In this document: one piece after another, positions 43,390-51,820 of the stretch
How the letters are laid out: each line of letters starts with the position of its first letter
Position numbering within the stretch: the first letter of the stretch is position 1
Origin: Hyphomicrobiaceae bacterium
GTDB lineage: Bacteria; Pseudomonadota; Alphaproteobacteria; Rhizobiales; Hyphomicrobiaceae
DNA length: 64,000 bases
Assembly: GCA_022844275.1 (NCBI GenBank)
Contig: JALHMB010000007.1
Location: forward strand, 62,001 to 126,000
Direction: 5' to 3'
Translations under genes and position numbers: made by a program
The notes under the pieces: model-generated
The model's input: the letters and a program-made list of their open reading frames with translations, nothing else
The model's database searches: none
What the model was told of the DNA's origin: nothing

Positions 43390-44486
43390 TGCTCAGTGCC
43401 CTTACTCAGCTTGCGCTGCCGGCGCTCCTCGCGCTCGATCCCGAGACCGCCCACGAGGCGACGCTCAAGGCACTTGAGAACGGCCTCTATCCTGCCGATC
43501 GCGCGACGGACCCGCCGACCCTTGCGACAAGCCTCGGCGGCCTCACGCTCACGAATCCCATCGCCATTGCCGCGGGGTTCGACAAGGATGCGCGCGTCCC
43601 CGATGCCGTGCTGGGTCTCGGCTGCGGCTTTGCCGAGATCGGCACGGTGACGCCACTCGCTCAGTCTGGCAACCCCAAGCCGCGAATCTTCCGTCTGGTC
43701 AGCGAGCGCGGCGTGATCAACCGGCTCGGCTTTAACAATGGCGGCCACGAGGCTGCCCTTGCACGCCTCAGGGCACGCGCACGCCGGGGCGGCATCGTCG
43801 GCGTGAACATCGGGGCTAACAAAGATACGGCTGATCGTACGGGCGACTACGTCAAAGGCATCGTGACCTTCTACGACGTCGCGAGCTACTTCACCGTCAA
43901 CATCTCTTCGCCCAACACGCCGGGCCTGCGCGACCTGCAGGCGCCCGCAGCGCTCGACGATCTGCTGGGGCGCGTGATGGAGGCACGTGCGCAGCAGATG
44001 TCCGCTGGCAAGCCGCGCCGGCCGATCGTCGTCAAGATCGCACCGGACGTCGCCGAGGAAGACGTTCCGGCCATCTGCGAGCGGCTCATGACGCACAAGG
44101 TCAATGCCATTGCCATATCGAACACGACGCTCGCTCGCCCCGGTGTCGGCCACAACGCAACGTCAAAGGAAGCAGGCGGCCTCTCCGGCCGGCCGCTGTT
44201 CCACCGCTCGACGGCCATGCTGGCGCGCGTCCATCAGGCGACCAACGGCGCCGTGCCGCTCGTCGGCATCGGCGGCATCGACAGCCCCGAGAGAGCGCTT
44301 CAAAAGATGGAAGCGGGCGCCTCGCTGCTTCAGCTCTATACCGGACTCATCTACGAGGGTCCCAGCCTGATCGGTCGCATCAAGCAGCACCTCGACGCCA
44401 CGTGCCGCGCGCGCGGCCTCGCGAACATCTCCGCGCTCGTTGGTATGCATGCCGCGGAATGGGCGGCTAAGCCGCTCGACGGCTGA
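43389..44486 (+). CDS. pyrD: Quinone-dependent dihydroorotate dehydrogenase (class 2)
   Basis: A 365-residue membrane-associated FMN enzyme of pyrimidine synthesis that oxidises dihydroorotate to orotate with ubiquinone. The N-terminal helices ALTQLALPALLALDPETAHE form the class 2 quinone tunnel. AAGFDKDARVPDAVLGLGCG and GVINRLGFNNGG are family motifs. The catalytic Ser of class 2 is in VNISSPNTPGLRDLQ, and the FMN phosphate site is LVGIGGIDSPE. The frame is open upstream of ATG 43389, but that start overlaps the DUF952 stop and gives the normal length. Confidence 0.96.
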   Translation: MLSALTQLALPALLALDPETAHEATLKALENGLYPADRATDPPTLATSLGGLTLTNPIAIAAGFDKDARVPDAVLGLGCGFAEIGTVTPLAQSGNPKPRIFRLVSERGVINRLGFNNGGHEAALARLRARARRGGIVGVNIGANKDTADRTGDYVKGIVTFYDVASYFTVNISSPNTPGLRDLQAPAALDDLLGRVMEARAQQMSAGKPRRPIVVKIAPDVAEEDVPAICERLMTHKVNAIAISNTTLARPGVGHNATSKEAGGLSGRPLFHRSTAMLARVHQATNGAVPLVGIGGIDSPERALQKMEAGASLLQLYTGLIYEGPSLIGRIKQHLDATCRARGLANISALVGMHAAEWAAKPLDG

Positions 44487-44491
44487 GGCAT

Positions 44492-44776
44492 TTATCGACG
44501 ATCGCCATCCGTCTTGTTTGAAAACATGCCGAAAAGCCGGACGATGAGCCAGATCGGGATCACCACCACCGCCCCGACGAGGAACCATCGGAACACCGAT
44601 ACCACCCAATCCAAGCCGAGTTCTGACAGCCGCTCGATCAGGCGACTAATATGATAGAGGATCTCGTCAGGCCGTATATTGAGCGCCGAAAGGACGATCC
44701 CGACGATGATCGAGATCACGACCAGCCGGATGATCACGGCCATCGGATTGCCCCCAAAGAGGCGATTGCTGTCCAT
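44492..44776 (-). CDS. Small membrane protein, DUF6460-like
   Basis: A 94-residue protein with two hydrophobic helices, VIIRLVVISIIVGIVLSAL and WFLVGAVVVIPIWLIVRLFG, linked by an amphipathic segment ILYHISRLIERLSELG. The layout FGGNPMAVIIRL at the start and AVVVIPIWLI near the end is typical of the short DUF6460 proteins of alphaproteobacteria. Function unknown. It converges on pyrD, with a 5-bp gap between the stops. Confidence 0.72.
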   Translation of the reverse strand: MDSNRLFGGNPMAVIIRLVVISIIVGIVLSALNIRPDEILYHISRLIERLSELGLDWVVSVFRWFLVGAVVVIPIWLIVRLFGMFSNKTDGDRR

Positions 44777-45187
44777 TCGGCTCTCCCGTACCTCAAATCA
44801 ACGGTCCGCAGCCTGAACGGCGGCTGGCGGACACATCTAGCGTGCTCGGCCGTGCGGGCAAGCGCAATGTCGTCTCCGAGCGGCCCAACGGCGCCCGGCG
44901 CCCCATGTAATCGGTCTCCGTGGCGCATACAGCCCTCGCCCTCCGGAACAGCGGAAAACCTCGAAAAAAGGCGTGCTGCGACAGTAATTTCCTTGTTCTG
45001 GACAATCGTTTGTGGCAGGGAACAGCCTGTCGGGCGCAGGGGATCGCATTCATTGATCCCTTTTCTCGACCCAGGTGCCGTTTGTTTCACTCGTTGAACG
45101 AGTAGCCCCGCTTCCCCCTGCGCTCATGTGGACTCACCGCCGTCTCTGCGGAGATCGCGGCGTGACCGAACGCAGTGACGGAGGTTC
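44777..45187. other. Non-coding region before the DEAD-box helicase
   Basis: About 410 bp with no supportable gene. It holds a 7-1-7 inverted repeat ACTCGTT-G-AACGAGT (45089-45103) about 90 bp before the helicase start and a GGAGG at 45180. A long 5' leader, as found on many DEAD-box helicase mRNAs, is possible but not shown. Confidence 0.45.
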
Positions 45188-45190
45188 TTG

Positions 45191-46867
45191 TTGCACCCCA
45201 CGACCTTTGCTGAGCTCGGGCTCAGCAGCAAAGTGCTCGCCGCCTTAGAGGCCGCGGGTTACGCGTCTCCGACGCCAATTCAAGCTCAGGCTATTCCTGT
45301 CGCAGCGACAGGTCGGGATGTGCTCGGGATCGCACAAACCGGCACCGGCAAGACGGCCTCGTTCGTACTACCGATGATCACGCGCCTCGAGACGGGACGA
45401 GCGCGAGCGCGCATGCCGCGTTCGCTCATTCTCGCACCGACGCGCGAGCTGGCCGCCCAGGTAGCGCACAGCTTCGAGAAGTACGGCATCAATCACAAGC
45501 TCACCGTCGCGCTGCTGATCGGCGGCGTCTCGATGGATGATCAGGTGCGCAAACTCGACCGCGGTGTCGACGTGCTCATCGCGACGCCCGGGCGTCTCCT
45601 CGATCATTTCTCACGCGGCCGCGTCATGCTCATGGGCGTCGAGATCCTCGTGATCGACGAAGCCGACCGGATGCTCGACATGGGCTTCATTCCGGACATC
45701 GAGAAGATCTGCAAGTTGCTGCCGCCGCGCCGGCAGACGCTCTTCTTCTCCGCGACGATGCCGCCCGAGATCACGCGCCTGGTCGATCAGTTCCTGAAGG
45801 ATCCAGTGCGCATCGAGGTCGCGCGCCCCGCCACGACGGCGAAGACGATCACGCAGTCTTTCAAGTTCTGCGCTTCCATGGATGACCGCGACAAGCGCGC
45901 CATCCTGCGCGAGCTGCTCCAATCGCTCGATGTCAAGAACGCGATCATCTTCTGCAATCGCAAGCGCGACGTTGCGATCCTGCTGAAGTCGCTCGTGAAG
46001 CATGGCTTCAGCGCTGGCGCCATCCACGGCGATCTCGAACAGTCGACCCGCACGGCGACGCTCGACGCTTTCCGCGAAGGCCGCATACAGCTCCTGGCCG
46101 CTTCCGACGTCGCCGCGCGCGGCCTGGACATTCCTGACGTCAGTCACGTCTTCAACTACGACGTACCCTGGCAGGCCGACGACTACGTGCACCGTATCGG
46201 CCGCACCGGACGCGCCGGAAAGCACGGCAGTTCGGTTACTATCGTGACGCCGGACGACATCAAGGCCATATCGGCGATCATCAAACTTTCCGACGAGGAG
46301 CCGCAGTGGATCGGCGAAGCCCCGGATGAAGCAACGATGGCCGATGGGATGAAGCGCCGCGGCCGCGGCCGTCGCGGCGCCAGCACCGATCGTGGCGCGC
46401 GCGATGCGCGCGGATCAGGCGATAAAGCGCGCGGTCGCGGAGGCCGTGATCGCGAGCGCGGACCGCGCCCACAGCGTGAAGCACAACCCCGTCGCAGCAG
46501 CGGTACCAATGCCGAGACCACGGCGGTGCCGCAGCAAGCTCCATCTGAACCGCAGCGTGCCCAGGCCGAAGAGCGTAGCCGCGCGCGCCGCGACGAGGCA
46601 CCGCGTGAAGGGCGGCGCGAGGATCGTCACGACGGACGCCGGCAGGACAGCCGCGGCGAACGTGATGCGAAGCGAGAAGCGCCGCAGCAGAGGGCGCAGG
46701 CCCAGAGCCGTCCTCGCCACGATGCGCGGCCCCACACGGATCACACTAACAAAGATGAGGCTGCGCCACGCAAGAGCGAGCCGCGTGAGCGGGAGCCCGT
46801 GCCGTTCGGCCTCGACGAGAATGTGCCGGCCTTTCTGCGGCGCCCGGTGCGGATCGCAGGGCGGTAA
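45191..46867 (+). CDS. DEAD-box ATP-dependent RNA helicase (RhlE-like)
   Basis: A 558-residue RNA helicase with the full motif set: Q motif PTPIQAQAIPV, Walker A AQTGTGKT, PTRELAAQ, TPGRLLDH, DEADRMLDMGF, SAT, RGLDIPD and HRIGRTGRAGK. The C-terminal 180 residues are Arg-, Gly-, Asp- and Gln-rich, disordered, and end VPAFLRRPVRIAGR, typical of alphaproteobacterial RhlE. Roles include ribosome assembly and RNA decay with RNase E. The start is one of two tandem TTG codons (45188 or 45191); 45191 has better spacing to GGAGG. Confidence 0.92.
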   Translation: MHPTTFAELGLSSKVLAALEAAGYASPTPIQAQAIPVAATGRDVLGIAQTGTGKTASFVLPMITRLETGRARARMPRSLILAPTRELAAQVAHSFEKYGINHKLTVALLIGGVSMDDQVRKLDRGVDVLIATPGRLLDHFSRGRVMLMGVEILVIDEADRMLDMGFIPDIEKICKLLPPRRQTLFFSATMPPEITRLVDQFLKDPVRIEVARPATTAKTITQSFKFCASMDDRDKRAILRELLQSLDVKNAIIFCNRKRDVAILLKSLVKHGFSAGAIHGDLEQSTRTATLDAFREGRIQLLAASDVAARGLDIPDVSHVFNYDVPWQADDYVHRIGRTGRAGKHGSSVTIVTPDDIKAISAIIKLSDEEPQWIGEAPDEATMADGMKRRGRGRRGASTDRGARDARGSGDKARGRGGRDRERGPRPQREAQPRRSSGTNAETTAVPQQAPSEPQRAQAEERSRARRDEAPREGRREDRHDGRRQDSRGERDAKREAPQQRAQAQSRPRHDARPHTDHTNKDEAAPRKSEPREREPVPFGLDENVPAFLRRPVRIAGR

Positions 46868-46911
46868 CATTTTGCGGGGTCGCGGCTGCCGCGGCCTTAC
46901 ACGCGACCAAC

Positions 46912-46940
46912 AAAAAAAGCCGCGTCACCGCGGCTTTTTT
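46912..46940. terminator. Bidirectional Rho-independent terminator
   Basis: AGCCGCG/CGCGGCT with loop TCAC, preceded by seven As and followed by six Ts, so it works on both strands. It lies between the convergent helicase and HU genes and serves both. Confidence 0.93.
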
Positions 46941-46970
46941 CGTGTGCCTGCTCTCGCGGGCGCGAAGGAT

Positions 46971-47297
46971 TCAGATCGATTCCTTCAGTTCCTTGGCCGC
47001 GCGGAAGGCAACCTTCTTGCTGGCCTTGATCTTGATCGCTTCGCCGGTCGCGGGATTGCGGCCCATGCGGGCGGGGCGCTTGCGAACCTGAAGAATGCCG
47101 AGGCCGGCAAGACGAACGCGCGAGCCCTTCTTGAGGTGCTTGGTGATCATCTCCACCGTCTGCGTCAGCAGCTCGAGTCCCTGCTTCTTCGGCAGCTCGT
47201 GCGTCTCAGCCAGCGCCGTGCCGAGATCGCGCATCGTCACCGTCACAACCTTCGCAGGCGCGGATTTCGCCGCTGCCTTGCTCGCCGCTTTCGCCAT
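46971..47297 (-). CDS. hup: HU family DNA-binding protein
   Basis: A 108-residue histone-like protein. After an Ala/Lys-rich extension of about 20 residues, the HU fold starts at MRDLGTALAETHELPKKQ. The DNA-binding arm is in RKRPARMGRNPATGEAIKIK, the HU signature with the intercalating Pro, and the chain ends VAFRAAKELKESI. The extension makes it longer than the usual 90-residue HU. A GGAGG stands close before the ATG. It shares the bidirectional terminator with the helicase gene. Confidence 0.93.
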   Translation of the reverse strand: MAKAASKAAAKSAPAKVVTVTMRDLGTALAETHELPKKQGLELLTQTVEMITKHLKKGSRVRLAGLGILQVRKRPARMGRNPATGEAIKIKASKKVAFRAAKELKESI

Positions 47298-47871
47298 GTA
47301 TGCCTCCTGAGTTCCACTAAGATTTGGTGTGCAACGCTAAACACGGTCAACCGGGCGTCGGTCGCTCGCCTACCCCGCTGCAGGATGGCCGCATTACCGG
47401 CCGAAGCAACGTCCGCGAACTCCACCGGCTGGCCTTCCGTCCAGCTTTCTTCGTCGCCGAGAGCCGTCGAAGTGAGAGCACTTCCTACCCCGCCCGTTCG
47501 GCTCCAGACTGCGCGGCGTCGGATTGCTTGACGCTCCACGACTCACGCGCAAGCTGCCGGATAACTCATGTTAGGGACGATGGGAAAGCAAAAACAGCAC
47601 AAAAATAGGGGTTTTCGGCACTTCTTGGTCGATTTGCCGCGCTGGAACAGGCATTGGCCGCGCTTGCGCGCACGGAGTGCGATGCAGCGCGACGCTGACG
47701 AGCGCGCTGAATTGCGAGCAATCACGAGGTCGCGCTGGCTCTCTCGGCTCGGCCGGCGAGCTATCGCCGATGCTTCCAGCGGACGGCAATTCGAGTGGCC
47801 GGGGAACGCTCAGCTTGTTGACACGTCCAGCAGCTGTCTCTAAACCAGCCGCGATCCGCATCGTCGGGTTT
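47298..47871. other. Non-coding region between hup and tRNA-Ala
   Basis: About 570 bp holding the hup promoter (leftward) and the tRNA promoter (rightward). Several short open frames occur, none with a ribosome site plus plausible composition. I see no repeat or hairpin worth recording. Confidence 0.45.
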
Positions 47872-47947
47872 GGGGCCGTAGCTCAGCTGGGAGAGCGCTG
47901 CAATCGCACTGCAGAGGTCAGGAGTTCGATCCTCCTCGGCTCCACCA
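47872..47947 (+). tRNA. tRNA-Ala (anticodon CGC)
   Basis: A full 76-nt cloverleaf: acceptor GGGGCCG/CGGCTCC with one G-U, D stem GCTC/GAGC, anticodon stem CTGCA/TGCAG with loop ATCGCAC, T stem AGGAG/CTCCT with TTCGATC, and encoded CCA. Anticodon CGC reads GCG. Downstream lies a gene remnant but no integrase. Confidence 0.97.
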
Positions 47948-48030
47948 ATGGCACTAACGAACTGCCATCTCTCACATTTTCCGCTTCTCTCCAGGAGCGC
48001 ACAGTGCGTTGGACGAGTCGCGGCTTCAGA

Positions 48031-48432
48031 TCACCGTTCAGGCAGCCGCGCTCGGCGAAGTCCTTCCGCGAACACTGAGAGATCCTCCGATCGCCTGATG
48101 GGCAACCAATCCTTGAGGTTCGAAATGCGGAGCGTGGGATCGAGCTCCCGGAGTTGATCCATGGCACGCTGAGCCTCCCGTGATCGACCGGCCAGTACAT
48201 GGCTGGCAGCACCGATGGCCGTTGCCATCAGGAAACTCGGCAGGTTCCTGCAGGCCTGCTCCGCCAATGCCGACGCAGCATCGAAGCGGCCTGCGAAGAG
48301 GTGCGCCATCGCAATGCCTGCCTGCATCCGATACGATTCTGGATCGAGGGGACCCAAGGGCATGGCGCGCGTGCCTTCGCCGGCAACAATGCCGCCGCGG
48401 AGCTGCTTGGAGTGCCGACGAAGCCATATCAC
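48031..48432 (-). pseudogene. Remnant of a cyclase/TPR protein (C-terminal fragment)
   Basis: A 133-codon open frame whose last 110 residues look like the TPR-containing C-terminus of class III adenylate-cyclase/TPR proteins common in Bradyrhizobium-type genomes: PLDPESYRMQAGIAMAHLFA, a TPR-like AASHVLAGRSREAQRAMDQL, and RISNLKDWLPIRRSEDLSVF. The first 23 residues do not fit the family, no start site is visible, and the upstream cyclase domain is absent. It is therefore a truncated remnant between tRNA-Ala and the sensor kinase, probably not expressed. Confidence 0.62.
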
Positions 48433-48507
48433 CAGAAGGCCTACGTCACTTGCTAGATCTCGGAGAGGCCGGCGCGCTCTGTACGGCCGCTAACGAACCC
48501 CTCGAAC

Positions 48508-50469
48508 CTATATCGCGGCATGCGCGGCCGAGGCGGGCAGCGTGGCGCGGAACAGAGCACCCTGTGGCGCCGCCGGCAGAAGTACGATGGTGCCGCCGTG
48601 GGACTCGACGATGGACTTGCAGATCGAGAGTCCCATGCCCATGCCGTCGGCTTTCGTCGTGAAGAAGGCATTGAAGAGGCGTGCGGCGTGCTCCGGCGCG
48701 ACACCCGGCCCATTGTCCTCGATGTCGAGCATGACGCGATCCATCTCTGGCAACAGGCGCACCGTGAGCGCACGTCGCGTGTCTTCGATCTGACCGAGCG
48801 CCTGAATGGCGTTGACCATGAGGTTGATGACAACCTGCTGAAGCTGGACTCTGTCGCCCTCGATGTCGGGGAGGCTGTTGCCGAGGATCACGCGAAGCCG
48901 CACCTGATGATCGGCGAGTTCACGGCGCAGGATCGCCACGGCATCGTCCACAAGGCCGCGGCACGGGAAGCGTGTTTTCTCGGGCGCTCGATTTGTCGAC
49001 ATGGCGCGAATGCGGGCGATAATATCGGAAGCACGCTTGGCCTGAGAAATCATGCGGCCGATAGCGGCCTTGGCTTCGTCGATGTCGGGCTCGGCGCGGT
49101 TGAGCCAACGCAAGCTCGCTTCGGCATTGGTCACGGCGGCGGTGAGTGGCTGGTTCACCTCATGCGCAATGGAGGCCGAGAGCTCGCCGAGCGTCGAAAT
49201 GCGTGCGGCGTGCGCCAGCTGTGACTGGGCGCGCGTCAGCTCGTTGTGGGCACGCACGCGCTCTGTGATGTCGAGAATGCCGATGAGGCCGTGGCCTGCG
49301 CTGTCTCCCCGCTGCGGGTAGCAGCAGGTGAAATGCACGTCGAGTTCCTTGCCGTCGAGCGTAAGGAGGCGCGTGTCCGCTTCATAGTGCGGTTTACCCT
49401 CGATCGAAGCGAATACACTTTCCGCGAATATGGGTTCGCTGGCGACCGGCCAGTAGCGCGAGACGTTCCCAAGCAGCTGCTCGCGCGATGCTCCCCCTCC
49501 CAAGAGCTGCAACGACTTCTCGTTGACGTCGACGACCTCGGTCAGCTCCATGACCGTACGGATAAGCCCGGGGTTAGCAGCAAAGTGCGCCCGGAAATCC
49601 GTAACACCACTTTCTTTAAGCCCCTTCAGCATCGCACGGACGCCGGAAAAATCGAGTTCCCAGAACGACACGGCCATGGCCTGAAAGACATTGCGATATC
49701 GGTACTCGCTTCGCTGAAGGTCCGCCTCGGCTCGACGGCTGGCGGTGATATCGCGGCCCATCTCCAGGACTTCGACGGGATTTCCCGCGTAATCCTTGCG
49801 GAGCGACCAGCGCGCATCAATGACGTGCTCCGTGCCGTCGCGGTGCGTACGAATGATTTCACCGTCCCAATGATTCTCCTCCAGCAGCCGGCGCTCCAGC
49901 TCTTCGAGAGGGATCGGAAACCGGCATTGCGTGAGCGCGCCGATCTGCTGGCCCACGGCTTCTTCTCTCGTCCAACCGTATGCCTCCTCACATCCCGCGT
50001 TCCAGAAAATCACGGTGCCGTCGAGCTTATGGAGACAAATGGCATCGTGAGCGAGATCCAGCATCCCCACCATTTCCTGCTTGCGGCGGGTCATGTCGAA
50101 GACGAGGACATAGAATCCTTCAAAGCCGCTCGCCCCCATGCGAGGAATGTAAGAGATTGCCGCGTAGCGCCACTCACCGCTGGGGATAGGCACTTTGGCG
50201 TCGAAAGAGACAGTCTCGCCGGCGGATACGCGCGCGAGATAGGGCGCCCGGCTGGCAAAGGCCTCGGGACCGAGGAACTCCCGCATATGGAGGCCGATCA
50301 GACTCTGAGGTGAGCGACCAAACCATTCATTGTGGAAGTCGTTGGCAAATCGACATACATAGCCGGCGTCGAAAAACGAGATGAGCGCAGGGACGGCATT
50401 GGTTACCGCCCTGAGTTCGGCCTCCACCGATGATCGCGTGCTGGTGGCTCCATTCTCGGCAGCGGACAT
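48508..50469 (-). CDS. PAS-domain sensor histidine kinase (FixL-like architecture)
   Basis: A 653-residue soluble kinase with no membrane segment. At least two clear N-terminal PAS domains (about 20-130 and 135-260) and a third, more divergent one (about 265-400) precede the HisKA domain. The phospho-acceptor H436 lies in ASIAHEVNQPL. The HATPase domain has an N box QQVVINLMVNAIQA and G boxes DNGPGVAPE and GMGMGLSICKSIVESHGG. The EVNQPL variant is typical of FixL and DctB relatives. ATG 50469 with GGAGAGG upstream is chosen over a TTG at 50487. It is divergent from a FixJ-like regulator, its probable partner. I cannot tell whether any PAS binds haem. Confidence 0.88.
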   Translation of the reverse strand: MSAAENGATSTRSSVEAELRAVTNAVPALISFFDAGYVCRFANDFHNEWFGRSPQSLIGLHMREFLGPEAFASRAPYLARVSAGETVSFDAKVPIPSGEWRYAAISYIPRMGASGFEGFYVLVFDMTRRKQEMVGMLDLAHDAICLHKLDGTVIFWNAGCEEAYGWTREEAVGQQIGALTQCRFPIPLEELERRLLEENHWDGEIIRTHRDGTEHVIDARWSLRKDYAGNPVEVLEMGRDITASRRAEADLQRSEYRYRNVFQAMAVSFWELDFSGVRAMLKGLKESGVTDFRAHFAANPGLIRTVMELTEVVDVNEKSLQLLGGGASREQLLGNVSRYWPVASEPIFAESVFASIEGKPHYEADTRLLTLDGKELDVHFTCCYPQRGDSAGHGLIGILDITERVRAHNELTRAQSQLAHAARISTLGELSASIAHEVNQPLTAAVTNAEASLRWLNRAEPDIDEAKAAIGRMISQAKRASDIIARIRAMSTNRAPEKTRFPCRGLVDDAVAILRRELADHQVRLRVILGNSLPDIEGDRVQLQQVVINLMVNAIQALGQIEDTRRALTVRLLPEMDRVMLDIEDNGPGVAPEHAARLFNAFFTTKADGMGMGLSICKSIVESHGGTIVLLPAAPQGALFRATLPASAAHAAI

Positions 50470-50563
50470 GGTCAACCTCTCCGTCAACAGTCGATTGACA
50501 GATAGATGCAGTGCGGGCGAGCATATTGCAATGCGGGAGGCAACGTGAGCTACCGGCGGATCG

Positions 50564-51217
50564 ATGGCTAAAAAGGCACAAAGTGCGACCGGTCGCTCGG
50601 AAGGAGGCGCGAGTGAAGCGCCGGCCGTCCATGTCGTTGATGATGACGCGGACGTGCGCGTTGCCCTTGACAGCCTCTTTCGCTCCGTGGGCTTGCCGAC
50701 CCGGCTATATGGATCGGCTCAGGAATTCCTTCAATCCGGCCAGACTCAATCAGCGGGCTGCCTGGTGCTCGATATTCGCCTGCCGGGTTTGAGCGGCCTC
50801 GACTTCCAGGAGCGGCTTGCAGCGGCCGGCGTGCGCATGCCGGTCATCCTCATGACCGGGCACGGCGACATCCCCATGACCGTGCGCGGCATGAAGGCCG
50901 GTGCCGTCGATTTTCTCGCCAAGCCCTTCCGCGACCAGGACATGCTCGATGCCGTCACCCTCGCGCTCGAGCGGGACACCGCCTTGCGGGGCGAGCAGGC
51001 CGGCCTCGACGAGATCAAGGCGCGATACGCCGAGCTCAGCCCCCGCGAGAAGGAGATCATGGAGCACGTCGCTAAGGGGCTGATGAACAAGCAGATTGCC
51101 TACGAGCTCGGGCTCAGCGAGATAACGGTCAAGATCCACCGCGCCAACGCTATGCGCAAAATGGCCGCTAAGTCCGTGGTAGAATTCGTTAAAATGGCCG
51201 AGCGACTAAAGGGTTAA
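50564..51217 (+). CDS. FixJ-like response regulator (receiver + LuxR-type HTH)
   Basis: A 217-residue transcription factor. The receiver domain (about 23-135) has the acidic pair VVDDDADV, phospho-acceptor D70 in LVLDIRLPG, the T in LMTGHGDIPM and K in FLAKPF. The LuxR/NarL-type DNA-binding domain (about 150-215) has LSPREKEIMEHVAKGLMNKQ and LSEITVKIHRANAMRKM. It is divergent from the PAS kinase and most likely its target. The spacing (about 95 bp) leaves room for an autoregulated promoter. Confidence 0.9.
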   Translation: MAKKAQSATGRSEGGASEAPAVHVVDDDADVRVALDSLFRSVGLPTRLYGSAQEFLQSGQTQSAGCLVLDIRLPGLSGLDFQERLAAAGVRMPVILMTGHGDIPMTVRGMKAGAVDFLAKPFRDQDMLDAVTLALERDTALRGEQAGLDEIKARYAELSPREKEIMEHVAKGLMNKQIAYELGLSEITVKIHRANAMRKMAAKSVVEFVKMAERLKG

Positions 51218-51342
51218 GCCGGCCTACCCGGGCATCACCAGCACAAACCCGAGTATGATGTAACTCAAAGCGAACCTGGCGCATTTATAGTTACAAGAAG
51301 GTCCGGCGACCGAGCCGAGCCACCGCAGCCAGGAAATGTGTC

Positions 51343-51723
51343 GTGTCCACCGCCGCCCCATTGGTCGCTGTCGTCGATGACGATCCCGACATCTGCGCCT
51401 CGCTCCTGGGGTTGCTGCGATCCTGCGGCTACCGTGTGGAGGTCTTCACATCCGCGGAGGCCTTCCTTGCGAACGCGGAAGCCTGCAGCGCGGCTTGCGT
51501 GGTCAGTGATGTTCAGATGCCGGGTGGCATGAGCGGCTTTGAGTTGGCAATGCGCCTGAGCAAGGCGGATAAGCGGTTGCCAATCATTCTTGTCTCCGCC
51601 TTCGCCGACGAGAACGCCCAGACCGCCGCGCGACTTGCTGGCGCAAAGGCGTTGCTCAAGAAGCCGTTCGACGGATGCGCCTTGATGGATCTGATCGACG
51701 AGGCCGTAGCTCCCGTCGAATAG
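51343..51723 (+). CDS. Single-domain response regulator (receiver only)
   Basis: A 126-residue CheY-like protein: acidic pocket VAVVDDDPD, phospho-acceptor D56 in VVSDVQMPGGMSG, S in ILVSAF, K in LLKKPFDG. No output domain. The start is GTG 51343, with AGGA about nine bases upstream; an ATG at 51336 is in another frame. Relatives in rhizobia act as phosphate sinks or second receivers for the neighbouring kinase. It follows the FixJ-like gene by 125 bp on the same strand. Confidence 0.88.
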   Translation: MSTAAPLVAVVDDDPDICASLLGLLRSCGYRVEVFTSAEAFLANAEACSAACVVSDVQMPGGMSGFELAMRLSKADKRLPIILVSAFADENAQTAARLAGAKALLKKPFDGCALMDLIDEAVAPVE

Positions 51724-51820
51724 GCCGTTAGCCTTCAACGTCCCCACAGCCGTTGTGAGGGCTCTTCCAGCTTGCTACCGTCCGTTCGGAAGTTTCCACG
51801 AAGCGGACCAGGTCGCGCGC

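Noticed and set aside
47872-47947. tRNA-Ala as an attachment site of an integrated element
   Set aside because: No integrase, recombinase or second copy of the tRNA end was seen in the following 16 kb.
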